Assembly: GCA_015680685.1 (NCBI GenBank)
Contig: MNCI01003028.1
Span: 62,753 to 126,752, forward strand
DNA from: Gnetum montanum
Lineage: Eukaryota > Streptophyta > Gnetopsida > Gnetales > Gnetaceae
Direction of reading: 5' to 3'
DNA: 64,000 bases
Shown here piece after piece: positions 19,712-29,328 of the stretch. The first letter of the stretch is position 1. Each line of letters opens with the position of its first letter. The translations under genes were made by a program, and so were the position numbers. The notes under the pieces were generated by a model. That model saw nothing but the letters and a program-made list of their open reading frames with translations, did no database searches and was not told the origin of the DNA.

Positions 19712-22464
19712 TGTTGTCACATAAGATCATTTCTTAGAGAAATAGTAGAGTATTTCGTTGGTTTGAAAATAAAAATATTGAATTTAATCATATTGGTGAT
19801 ATACAAGTTTTGGTTACGCATAAAAAGAAGATTTTAATTATGTGATATGATAATACATTGCTTACCTTAAAGTTTTCTTTTAAAGAGAAGAGTCAAAGGT
19901 TTTAAAAAGAGACTTTCTCACAAAGGATAAAGACCAATATGACATGTTCATATCATTTTGTTTAGGAAGTTCAAAACTTCAAGAAATAGAGATCAAAATA
20001 TCTAATTAATTTATATAAAATATATGTGTAAGTGTTTCAATTTTTCCATTAAAATCTACCATGTGCATAGGAAGACTTGGAAGAGCTACAAAATCAAGAA
20101 AAATTAACATTATGGTATTGAATTTCTAGAGTTGTAAGTGTAAACTCTGCAATGACTAAGAACCCAAGAAGAGGAGAAAACTACAATCTTTAACTAATTT
20201 TGTTTTAAGACATTGATAGTAAAGTTTTTTGCTGAAATACAAGAAAATCCAAATTCAGGGTGAAACTCAATTGTAGTTGAAATTAAAAAAATAAAAAATG
20301 CAAAAAAATATATAATAATAATATATACAAACAAGTTCAGAAATTTTAACAGTTGGAAGCAAAGTGTCGTTTCCATACGAGCTTCCCTATTGGTGATGAC
20401 ACCATAGCCTCAACGTCATCAGAAACTACAACATAAATGACTATCCCTCTACACATGCTACTTTAGAAAATTTAGCAATATAAAGGCTGTGGAACCTTTT
20501 CTGCATCAACTCTATGAAAATCCTTCAATGAATGCTAGGAATGGTACCGAACTGCAACTAGAAACCGAAGGTATGGTTTGCTTCCCCATTGCAAGGAAAA
20601 AATCTTAACTACAACCCATGACAACAAACCTTTCACTATAGTGGTGGCATTGACCCTACCTCTAATCTAAGAAACTTGAGAATTCAACCCATTGTGGAGC
20701 TTCCAAAAGGCTAACAAGCATCCATGGTTGCTAAAGAGGAGGACCCACTGTGCAAAGCATGAGATATGGAGCTGTGGTTAAACCAAAGAAACTACCATTG
20801 CTACCAATATTTGCCAACTTCATTCTTGATGTTATTCATAGGTGCTAAAGGCCTACACATGAAAAAACAAAAAAAATTCAAAGTGTTTGGATAGAGTTCA
20901 TGGAGAAATCATCTCAAGAAACAAGTGGATGGATATTAAACAAAGAAAAATCTACTAGCACTTGGGATTGCTAATTCAACCATATGTGACAAGCATAGAA
21001 TATATAGGAAAGAAAAGTTATAACTATTGTTTTGTTTTAAAAAAGATACTATTATCCAATGGAATACTTGGCAAGAATTACTTTATTTTCTATGGGATTC
21101 CATGGAATTTGTAACTTCCTATGATGGTTACAACTAAAAAAATCCATGATTTTTTAAGGTTTCCATTACCAAGAAGACACTTACCAACCATGACATATAT
21201 TTCTCAAATTATTATAACTTCTAGGGTGGTTATGATTTAGTCCTCCTAGATATTTGTAATACCCATAACTTTTCATGATGTTTGTAACCACCCAAAGCTA
21301 CTATAAAAAGGGCTTAAGGGTAGGATGAAAATAAGGGAAGGAAGATTGGAAAAAGACATTTGAGGAATTCTTGTGAGATGGCTTATTGAAGACATGAATT
21401 CAACTACTTTATTTTAATTCAATGAGTTCATTTCTTTCCATTTTTTTTTACTTTCTTAGCTAATGGTTTAGATAGCATCATGCTTGACATTTAATTTTGA
21501 TATTTGTCCTAGGTTGCTTTTATAACACTTTTTTTACACAATATTAAACTTCTATTAAGATTTTCCATAAAAGAGATCATGTTGTTGGATGCCTCAAGAG
21601 CAATCTAATAGTAGTATCTTAACAAAATTGCATGTTTTCAAATGGAGGATCTAGAAAAATATTTGGTATTTTGATGGGATTGAAATAGCTTCTTTATTTT
21701 TAAAGTTTATTGCCTTAGCATTTCAATCAAAAAATTGTCAATTTTTTTTAAACCTGTATTGAATGCAATATTTGACCTCTATTAAATAGCCAAAATAGAG
21801 ACTTGTACATTGTCATTCACATAGAGATTTTTGGTAGTATAATAAGATTGTCCTTATGAAATTTCTTGTTGAGCTTTAAAAGTTTGGATAATTCATACTT
21901 ATTGAATTGGAAATAACTTTATTGCGAAGTGTTTTCTCATGTCAATTTATCTTGCTTAAATATTTAATATTTCACAAAAGTCTAATTTTGTTTTCTTTCT
22001 TTTTCTATGTTCATTAAATCTTGCCCTATTTCTAGTTTTCTTGTGGAACCTTCTCTCTAGAGGAAATTAGGAGTAGATTGGCAGAATTATGCTCAAATGT
22101 TTTTGTAAAATATTATTTGTTACAAGTAGGTATTATAAGGATCATCTAGACTAAGTGATTAAACAAAATATAAATCTCCAACTCACAGTGTTTGACAAAG
22201 TTAGCCAAATAATTTTTATGATAGCCAATTATAATTCTATACAAAACCCAACCATTTCAACATTCACAACAGCAAACACATACTCACATTTAGTTTGCTT
22301 CATAACTACTAAGTTTATTTGGAGGTATTTGGGCCTTGGTATTGCCAAAGACTAGTAAGCACCTAAACCCTATGTGAAGAACACCTTCAATCTTGTGAGT
22401 TTCCAAGGACATGAGACCATGAGGCTTCCAACATTGATGGTTGCATCCAAAATAGTCACAAATA
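19712..22464 (+). repeat. 5' LTR of element C
   Basis: It begins TGTTGTCACATAAGATC and ends near CACAAATA, where the sister LTR ends ACCAACA. Full-length similarity to 29329-32139 is clear: for instance AATTAATTTATATAAAATAT at 20001 and 29622, and CAAGAAACAAGT at 20917 and 30557. A TATA box (CTATAAAAAGG, 21301-21311) sits at the same place in both copies. Confidence 0.85.
21301..21311 (+). promoter_or_regulatory. TATA box of the element C 5' LTR
   Basis: CTATAAAAAGGGCTTAAG is preserved in both LTRs (second copy at about 30944). It lies about 1.6 kb into the LTR, a reasonable U3/R boundary for an LTR of this size. Promoter function is inferred from position and conservation. Confidence 0.55.
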
Positions 22465-22471
22465 GTTCTAT

Positions 22472-22487
22472 TGGTGCTAGAAGGAGG
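22472..22487 (+). other. Primer-binding site of element C
   Basis: TGGTGCTAGAAGGAGG starts seven bases after the 5' LTR. It matches the sequences at the same place in elements A and B, so all three appear to be primed by the same tRNA. Confidence 0.7.
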
Positions 22488-22599
22488 ATTGAAAATTTGT
22501 CTTTTAAGTTCATAATCTTGATAGTCCTAGCATACTAAAAATTCTTTGTTGCTATTAAGGGTTTAAGAAATTAGATACTATTTTCAATTCATGACCAAG

Positions 22600-23440
22600 A
22601 AGATTAATAGTTTGGAAGATTTCAAAGGTTCCAAAGAAATTATTAATTATAAGATTGATTATTCATTAGAGAAAGAATAGCAGGAGGTTTTTGAGTTTGT
22701 AACAAGTACTGGAGTAAAGACCAAAAAGATAAGAAGATCATCCCTTTTGTCTAGTTTATTAGTTTATAAGAGAAAATCAAAGAAATATAAGAGTTCAATG
22801 ATCAAAAGAAATTCTAATAGGATGGAAAATTTATTGCAAAGAGTTACACTATTAGGATTTCAAAACTAAAACGATATTTCTAAGGTAGTTTACAAATATT
22901 TTCCTGAACCTTTTATTCTTGGAAAAGCTTACGTAGTTGAAGAATATATTCAATTATTTGAGTTAACTTTGGATCACACAAATATTCAACATCAAGATCA
23001 AGCTTGTAGATTGTTTATAGCAAATTTAAAGGATATGGCTCAAATTTGGTATTCAAACTTATTAAGCAATAATATCATAAGTTGGAATGACATGAAAAGT
23101 ATTTTCTTGGCCCAATTTGACAATCAATTAGATCAACAACAACTGTATTGTGGGCTCATACAAGCTAAGCAAGGAGTTAAAGAGTTAATTAGAGATTTCA
23201 ACATTAAGTTTCAATGAATTTGCGGACTCTTTTAAAAACAATATAGACCATCATATGAAATGCTTAGAGATACTTATCTTAAGGCTATGCATCCCAACAT
23301 TTCAATCTAGTTAAGGAGAACTCCAAACTTGGTAACACTAAGTGACTACTTTAGTAAAGCTATATAATTCGAAAAATAGTTGAACTTGAATAATGAAGAA
23401 AATATCACAACTCAAAAAAGAGAAGAGAAAATGATATTCC
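22600..23440 (+). pseudogene. gag of element C, degenerate
   Basis: The clearest part is 22880-23217, with YFPEPFILGKAYVVEEYIQL followed by LANLKD-like and WYSNLLSNNIISWNDM, then FLAQFDNQ and an ELIRDFNIKFQ helix. This is the retrotransposon gag fold (W......I..W..L...F...F). Weak gag-like sequence extends upstream to about 22600 and downstream to 23440. No CCHC zinc knuckle is visible. Stops break the frame before and after the core. Confidence 0.7.
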
Positions 23441-24234
23441 TATGTAAGAGTTTTCTCAACTTAAAATATTACTAGGACCATCTTATATTAAGATAGAACA
23501 AGAGCCTAAAAGCAAAGAATTTGAAAAAATACAATTCATGAGAGATTTTTCCAGCAAGGTAGTGAAGCTAAAAAAAGCTTTGGAGAAAGTTAAAATCAAG
23601 GAAGAAAAGAAAAATAGGAAACATAACCATCAAGACACTAAGTTAGTGGAAGATGAGGATGAAAGTGATCTTGTTATGTCTAATTTCCTTGATATTGAAT
23701 TAGATATTGAGCTATCATTCATTACACAAGAAAATCTTCAAATAATGGATCTAGTGATACTTCTTCTCTATGAAGTTCTAAAGAAGATATATCATTAGAT
23801 GAAGAGTGTAATACTAATGAAGAAAATGGATATAACCTTCAATCAAAAGAAAGATTAACTACTTCTAGACATCCAAACATCATTTGTACTGCATCTTCTA
23901 AGAGAAAGACTTTTGAGCCAAGTAGAAGTGAGAAAAATCAAGGTAAAAAAGATCAAGTAGAGCAAAGTACTCAAATCAATCTCTTAATAAATGGATGAAG
24001 AAAACAGGCTTTTATGGAGATGGAGAATATGATTTAATTGAAGATCTTAAACATGTCAGAGCCAAAATTAGTATATATCAATTGTTACAAATTGAAGATT
24101 AGCAAAGAAACACTTTAGAGTTTATTAAAGATAAACAAGAGAGTTGGAGAATCAGAATTAAGCTATGTGTCAAACAATGATGAGAAAACAAAAGCCAACT
24201 ATGATAGTACTCCTAATAGGGAAGCTCCTCATTT
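23441..24234 (+). other. Charged gag-pol linker of element C
   Basis: The plus-strand frame at 23538-23798 encodes a lysine/glutamate-rich segment (KKALEKVKIKEEKK) followed by an acidic DEDESDLV stretch. It probably formed the linker between gag and protease, perhaps with coiled-coil character. It is too decayed to assign further. Confidence 0.5.
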
Positions 24235-24600
24235 TCTTTTACAATGAAGTTAAAGGACAAGTATCTTCACAATTTTTTAATTGATTCTAGAGCTACATCT
24301 ACTATTATGTCATTATCTATATGCAAAAAACTTGGTATGATTACAAAAATATCAAATAAAAAGATCGTTTAAGTGGATAAAAGTAGAATAAATATTGTGG
24401 GTCAACTGCCCAATTTTCTATTAGAAATTTATTTTAAACCCTATTTCAAAAGTAGAATGACTATTCAAGTAGCAGATATACTAGATCCACATATTCTCTT
24501 GTTGAGTAGAAGTTAGATTAAAAATTTCTTAGGTTATATATCAATGGATTATTCACACATGTGGCTACCTTGGAAAGGAGAATCAAATCAAATTTACATA
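24235..24600 (+). pseudogene. Aspartic protease of element C
   Basis: The frame reads LHNFLIDSRATSTIMSLSIC around 24270-24325; IDSRATS is the active-site loop (usual DSGAS/T), with Gly changed to Arg after the Ser. A second strand VQVAD-like and LDPHILLLSR (24480-24510) fits the family's LPHDLLLGR block. The altered glycine and later stops mean it is inactive. Confidence 0.65.
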
Positions 24601-24734
24601 TATAGAGAACCATTGATGGTTGAAAATGTTATTTCAAATAGAAAGAAAAAGGCTATTGAAACAAGAGCTTTCAAAACCAAAATTTGCACCCTTTAAGAAA
24701 TTTATAATTTGGAAAAAGAATAATCTCAAAATGA

Positions 24735-25115
24735 GAGTAAATGGGAACTATACTTTGATGGTTCTTGTAATTCGAAAGGCATAGGAGCCAAACTAGTTCT
24801 AGTAAAAGATGATTCTGTAAAAGTATTCAAGGCAATTCATTTATCTTTTCCTTGTACAAATAACAAGGCTAAATATGAAGCTCTAAGTATTGGAATTAAA
24901 AAAAATTGGAAAAAAGAATCAATGTAATCACCCTAAAAGAAGACTTGAGATTGGTATGTGAATAGGTCAAAGGTAATAGTGTAGTAAAGAGTTCATTCTT
25001 GTGACCCTATAAACATTTTGTCTACAAAATCTTGAATCAATTTCATCATTATTAAATAGAACATATATGTAGAGAAGATAATTATATAGAAGATGATCTA
25101 GTAAAAGCATCTTCA
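24735..25115 (+). pseudogene. Second (plant Tat-type, archaeal-like) RNase H, upstream of RT
   Basis: The frame begins WELYFDGSCNSKGIGAKLVL (24738-24797). FDGS with a following G.GA.LV strand is the first catalytic Asp block of the additional RNase H known from Tat elements. It continues with FPCTNNKAKYEALSIGI (24850-24900), the TNN.AEYEAL helix with its Glu, and LRLVCE.VKG (24945) equivalent to L.L....G. It ends with IEHICREDNYIEDDLVKASS (25058-25117), the I.HI.RE.N..AD.LA.LAS block with the last Asp. In Tat elements as usually described this domain lies between the ordinary RNase H and integrase. Here it stands between protease and reverse transcriptase, with about 520 bp of decayed sequence before the RT. 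Confidence 0.75.
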
Positions 25116-25639
25116 TCATTAGATGTGGAAAGTATAGAAAGTTATGAAGATGTAATGATCAAGAATAAACATTAGCCATTAGTACCAGATAACATAAAGC
25201 ATTTATAAGTATTTGAAGATGATGATAAATTTCTTAAATTCTTAAGAAATAAACAAGAATTTGAAGTTCAAATCATACTTAAAATAACATCAAGATTTAG
25301 GATAATTTCCATTTCCAAAAAAATCATTGATTATGAACATGACTTTGAAAAAAAAATTTCACTAGAAAGGGTGTACAAAATATGCATGATCAAGCTTATG
25401 AAGTAGTGAATTTCATATCTATTGAATTGCCAAAAAAGTTAAATGTCACGTTCAGTTTTCAAGAAAAATTTACTATTGCTCCTAAGAAATTATTTGAAAA
25501 ATTTATCCTAGTCTTATGATGATCTTAAAAATTTTTAACCAAATGTAATCAAACATAAAATTCTTTTGATAAATGGTTGTAAGATAGTTATGTAAAAACA
25601 AAAGAAATTTATTTCATCATTTGAGCTAGCTATAGAAGT

Positions 25640-26400
25640 TGAGATTAAGAAGTTATTACAAGCCCTAATCATATATTTGGACCAATATTTGACATGACTT
25701 ACTAACCTTGTACCTGTAAGAAAGAAGAATGGCAACATAAGACTTTGTGTGGATTTTAGAAATTTAAATAAAGCCTTGAAAAAAGATAAATACCCACTTC
25801 CTAGTATTGATGAAATGTTGATTAAAGTATTAGGTTGCTAGGTATATTCTTTTCTAGATGGTTTCTCAGGCTATAATAAAATCATGATAAATAAGGGTGA
25901 TAGCTATAAGATAACATTTATCACCAAATGGGGAACTTTTTCTGATCAAAGAATGTCATTTGAATTGTCAAATGCTAGAGCTAGTTTTCAAAGAGCAATG
26001 GATTTAGCCTTTAAAGGTTTAATTAGTGAATTTTCTATTATTTAATTAGATGATTTCACCATCTTTTCAAAAAGAAAGGAAAATCATATTGGTCATCTTC
26101 AACAAGTTTTTGATAGATGTCACATGTATGGTATTTCATTAAATCCTAAGAAATGTATCTTTGGAGTTAAATTTGGAAGTTTACTAGGCCATGTAATTTG
26201 TCAAGAAGGAATTATTATAGATAACTCCAAAATTCAAGAAGTATAGAATATTGAGCATCCTACAAGTAAAAATTCTCTTGGATATTTCTTTGCAAAGATA
26301 AATTTTGTTAAGAAATTTATCTCCAAATTTACTAAAATTACTAAACCTTTGATGCATATGCAAAAGAAAGATGTCCTAATAGAGAAGACATTGAAATTAG
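25640..26400 (+). pseudogene. Reverse transcriptase of element C
   Basis: VPVRKKNGNIRLCVDFRNLN (25711-25770) and KDKYPLPSIDEML are the fingers motifs. YSFLDGFSGYNKIMI (25850) contains the first catalytic Asp. MSFELSNARASFQRAMDLAF (25951-26010) matches the MPFGL.NA.ATFQR.M block. In the catalytic YLDD motif near 26045 the Tyr codon has become a stop, leaving LDDFTIFSK. The thumb (HLQQVFDRCHMYGISLNPKK, then FGVKFGSLLGHVI) is well kept. Several stops make the gene dead. Confidence 0.85.
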
Positions 26401-26439
26401 AGAAAGATTTACCAAAAATTAAGAAAGCTATTTAATAAT

Positions 26440-26750
26440 CTCCTTACTTGGTAAAATCAAAATTGAAGGAAGAATTTTGGTTATATGCTTTTGCTCAAAA
26501 AAATAAAAGTCAAGATAAACGAATCAGATTTTTTGGATATTAGTTGAAAGGTTCAGAACTAAATTATTCAGACTTAGAGAAATTCGCATTCGCAATTATT
26601 AAGGCACTTCTACATTTCAAATATTTCTTGGAAAGCTCATTAGTTCATATTATGGTAATTGAGGCTGTAGTCAAACAATTTTTAGCTCAAAATGAAATTG
26701 GATTGAAAAGAGGAAAGTGGCTCATAAAGCTTCACTCATTGGAAATATGC
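26440..26750 (+). pseudogene. Ordinary Ty3-type RNase H of element C
   Basis: After the RT thumb, FWLYAFAQKNKSQDKRI and then LKGSELNYSDLEKFAFAII (26545-26600) match the L...E..Y...EKE.LA...A block of Gypsy RNase H. The first catalytic Asp appears to be replaced (LYAFA). It overlaps the frame 26544-26867. Confidence 0.7.
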
Positions 26751-26839
26751 AAAACCATTAAAGGAATGGGATTAGCCAAGTTAATGGATAGAAAGAATGA
26801 AATATCTACACTTAATACTCATGAAGGAAATTGGTATGA

Positions 26840-28030
26840 CAAGATTCCAGAATTCCTTGATACATGAAAAGTTTCCAATAACTTGACTGCAAGTTATAAG
26901 AGAGCTTTCTTCAAAAAGGTAAATAAATTTATGATTAAAGATGAAATCTTATATAGAAAGGATTTCGAAGGGGTTTTATTGAAATGTGTTCATAATGTTC
27001 AAATTGGTCCTATCTTAGAACAACTCCATGATCATTCCAATTTGTTTTATGAATCTCCTAAGTCTATAATGCAACATATACTTCATTATGATTTTTATTT
27101 TCCTACTATGTATTAAGATATTAGTTTGAAAATTCAAAGATGTTACACATATCAAATTCATGAGACAAAAGTTAAAAAGGCTAGAGCTTCTTTAAAACCA
27201 ATAATAGTAGAGAGACCATTTTAGCAATGGGGCTTAGATTCATTGGTACAATTACTCCATTGAGAGTAGGACATAAGTTTATTCTCATAGCTACTAATTA
27301 TTTTAGCAAATGGTCTAAGGCAAAGGCTCTAAGAAAAAGTTTAGCATCACATGTGACTAAGTTCTTGGAGGATCAGATTTTAAGTCATTTTGATCTACCT
27401 AAAGTGCTAGTATTCGATAATGGACCTACTCTTCAATATGAAGAATTTATAACATGGGCATTGAAAAAATCCATTTTTCTATTTTCTTCATCAAATTATT
27501 ATCCTCAAGGAAATGGCTTAGCTGATTCTATAAATAAAAATTTTATTTCTTACATTAAGAGATTAATGGATGGAAATCTAGGAAATTGGATTGATTATTT
27601 GCAATTTGCATTATGGTCTAATCATATTAGATTTAAGAAGGCTATTAGAACATTAGCTTATAACTTAGTCTATGGGTTGCCTACAAGAATTACAAAAAAC
27701 ATTATAAGTTTGACATCAAATTCTGTGCAAAAATATAGCAAGAAAACTAATAAAGATAGAAGTTTCATGACCTTGCTCATCAAAAGAGAAGTCAAAATGG
27801 ATAGAACTAAAGATAATTTACTAAAGAATGCTTCTCAAGTTAGAAGGTGGTTTGATAGGAAGGCTCTAAAAAGAACTTTTAAAGTCAGTGATCTTGTATT
27901 ATTATGGAAATATGGACTAGTTTGTTTCAAATTAGAAAACAATTATTTGGAGATACATACAAATTATTGTTGCTAGATGAGATAGAGTTGTAGTTTCCAT
28001 ATAATGTGTTTCATATAAAACATTATTTTG
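26840..28030 (+). pseudogene. Integrase of element C
   Basis: The N-terminal region (26883-27116) shows KDEILYRKDFEGVLLKCV and LEQLHDHSN, the first His of the HHCC zinc site; the second His and one Cys are gone. The core starts with QWGLD at about 27225, carrying the first catalytic Asp, followed by a one-base frameshift into the long frame 27227-27976. The second Asp is in VLVFDNGPTLQ (about 27410). At the third position GLADSINKNFIS has Asp where the family has Glu. The C-terminus keeps VSDLVLLWKYG and HIKHYF-like GPY/F remnants up to about 28045. The acceptor substrate of such enzymes is host chromosomal DNA. Confidence 0.8.
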
Positions 28031-28049
28031 GAGAACTACCCAAAATTTG

Positions 28050-28330
28050 ATTCTATATGTATAAATAAATATATATATATGTATATAGTATAGTAATATA
28101 TATATGTGTAGGTAACTATAATAATATTTAGTATACATAGTGATAAATAATGAACTTTTAGTAATAATATATATATAATAAATAACATACATATAGACTT
28201 ATATAATATTTAACCATAACATATATATACTATACGTATGTTTAGATAAGTCTATATAGTATTATTAAAACATGTATATGTTAAAGTACTAGTTTAAATA
28301 ATATTTAATTTAAAGTGTTAGTTAAATTAT
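28050..28330. repeat. AT-rich low-complexity tract in element C
   Basis: Dense TATATA, ATATATGTATA and TAATAT words follow the integrase. The minus-strand frame 27932-28192 here is a low-complexity artefact. Confidence 0.75.
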
Positions 28331-28486
28331 TTAATTTATATTATCTCAAGTAATCATTACTTGTCATGTGTGTAAGTTGGAGTGATGGTTAGATAATTAC
28401 TTGGTGGAATACTAATTTCAATAACCAAATAGTGGAATTTAAATAACCTACCATATAATGATGAAAAGATAATTAATTTTGGCAAA

Positions 28487-29311
28487 GTGGCAAAGTTGGT
28501 TAGTGAAATTGGTGGGAATTTCAACCTTTCTTTAAATTATATAAAGAAATGTGGATTACTTAGGATTACATCATTTCTCAATTCAAGACTTAAGTGGAGA
28601 AAGCAAGTGAAGTGTTTAAGTGTGAGGAAGAATATGGTTCTTGGAGAAAGAGTAGTAGGAAGGTCATTTATTCCATATGTCATGGGATCTTGTCCTGAAC
28701 ATGTGTTGAGGGCCTATTGTCAGGCAACTACCCATGGGGCATCAAGTAAAAGCCCTTTCCTACAATGGCTTGCAGATGAGTTTAGATTTCTCACTGGTGG
28801 ACTTTCCATACATTCCAATGTTTGGGACAACTCCCATGAATGTTATACTCAAGCTAAAGATTAAAGGAAATCTAGTAGAGATGATTCCTGGGAAGAATAT
28901 TTTATGTCTCAAGACACAAAAGCATCCAATTAGGGAGAACCTCATAAATCATTAGCTAAATAGATGGATGCAAAGGAGACAAAAGTAGTTGTGGATGATA
29001 AAGGTGAAGACGAAGATGAGACTTAAATTAGGCAAAAAGAGGAAAGAAAAGCATTCATTTCAACTGAGATAACATATGAAAGGACTCTCAATATGAGAAT
29101 CTGTAAGAGATTTACTCTAACTATTCTCTTTCCACCCACAAAATAGTTTTATGATATTGAGTTTGTGTAGTTTCCTAAGTTCTATTAGGAATGAGGTTTT
29201 CATTTAATCAAACCTTAAGTTTAATGGTAGTTTTCTTCGAAAAGGACTTCTATTTTTCCATGTAAAAAACAAGATTTTTTCAATAAACTCATTTTTGTCA
29301 ACTAATGTACA
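28487..29311 (+). other. Unrecognised spacer with open frames between integrase and 3' LTR of C
   Basis: Two overlapping plus-strand frames (28487-28864 and 28734-28955) probably represent one older frame split by a frameshift. The second reads FPYIPMFGTTPMNVILKLKI. I recognise no family. The position, after integrase and before the polypurine tract, is where Tat elements sometimes carry extra frames. A non-coding 3' region remains equally possible. Confidence 0.35.
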
Positions 29312-29328
29312 AAGGAGGGGGGAAGAAA
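29312..29328 (+). other. Polypurine tract of element C
   Basis: AAGGAGGGGGGAAGAAA immediately precedes the 3' LTR start TGTTATCACATAAG. This uninterrupted purine run is the expected plus-strand primer site. Confidence 0.85.

Noticed and set aside
27932-28192. Minus-strand hydrophobic/Tyr-rich frame
   Set aside because: It falls in TATA-type low-complexity DNA and overlaps the integrase end on the other strand.
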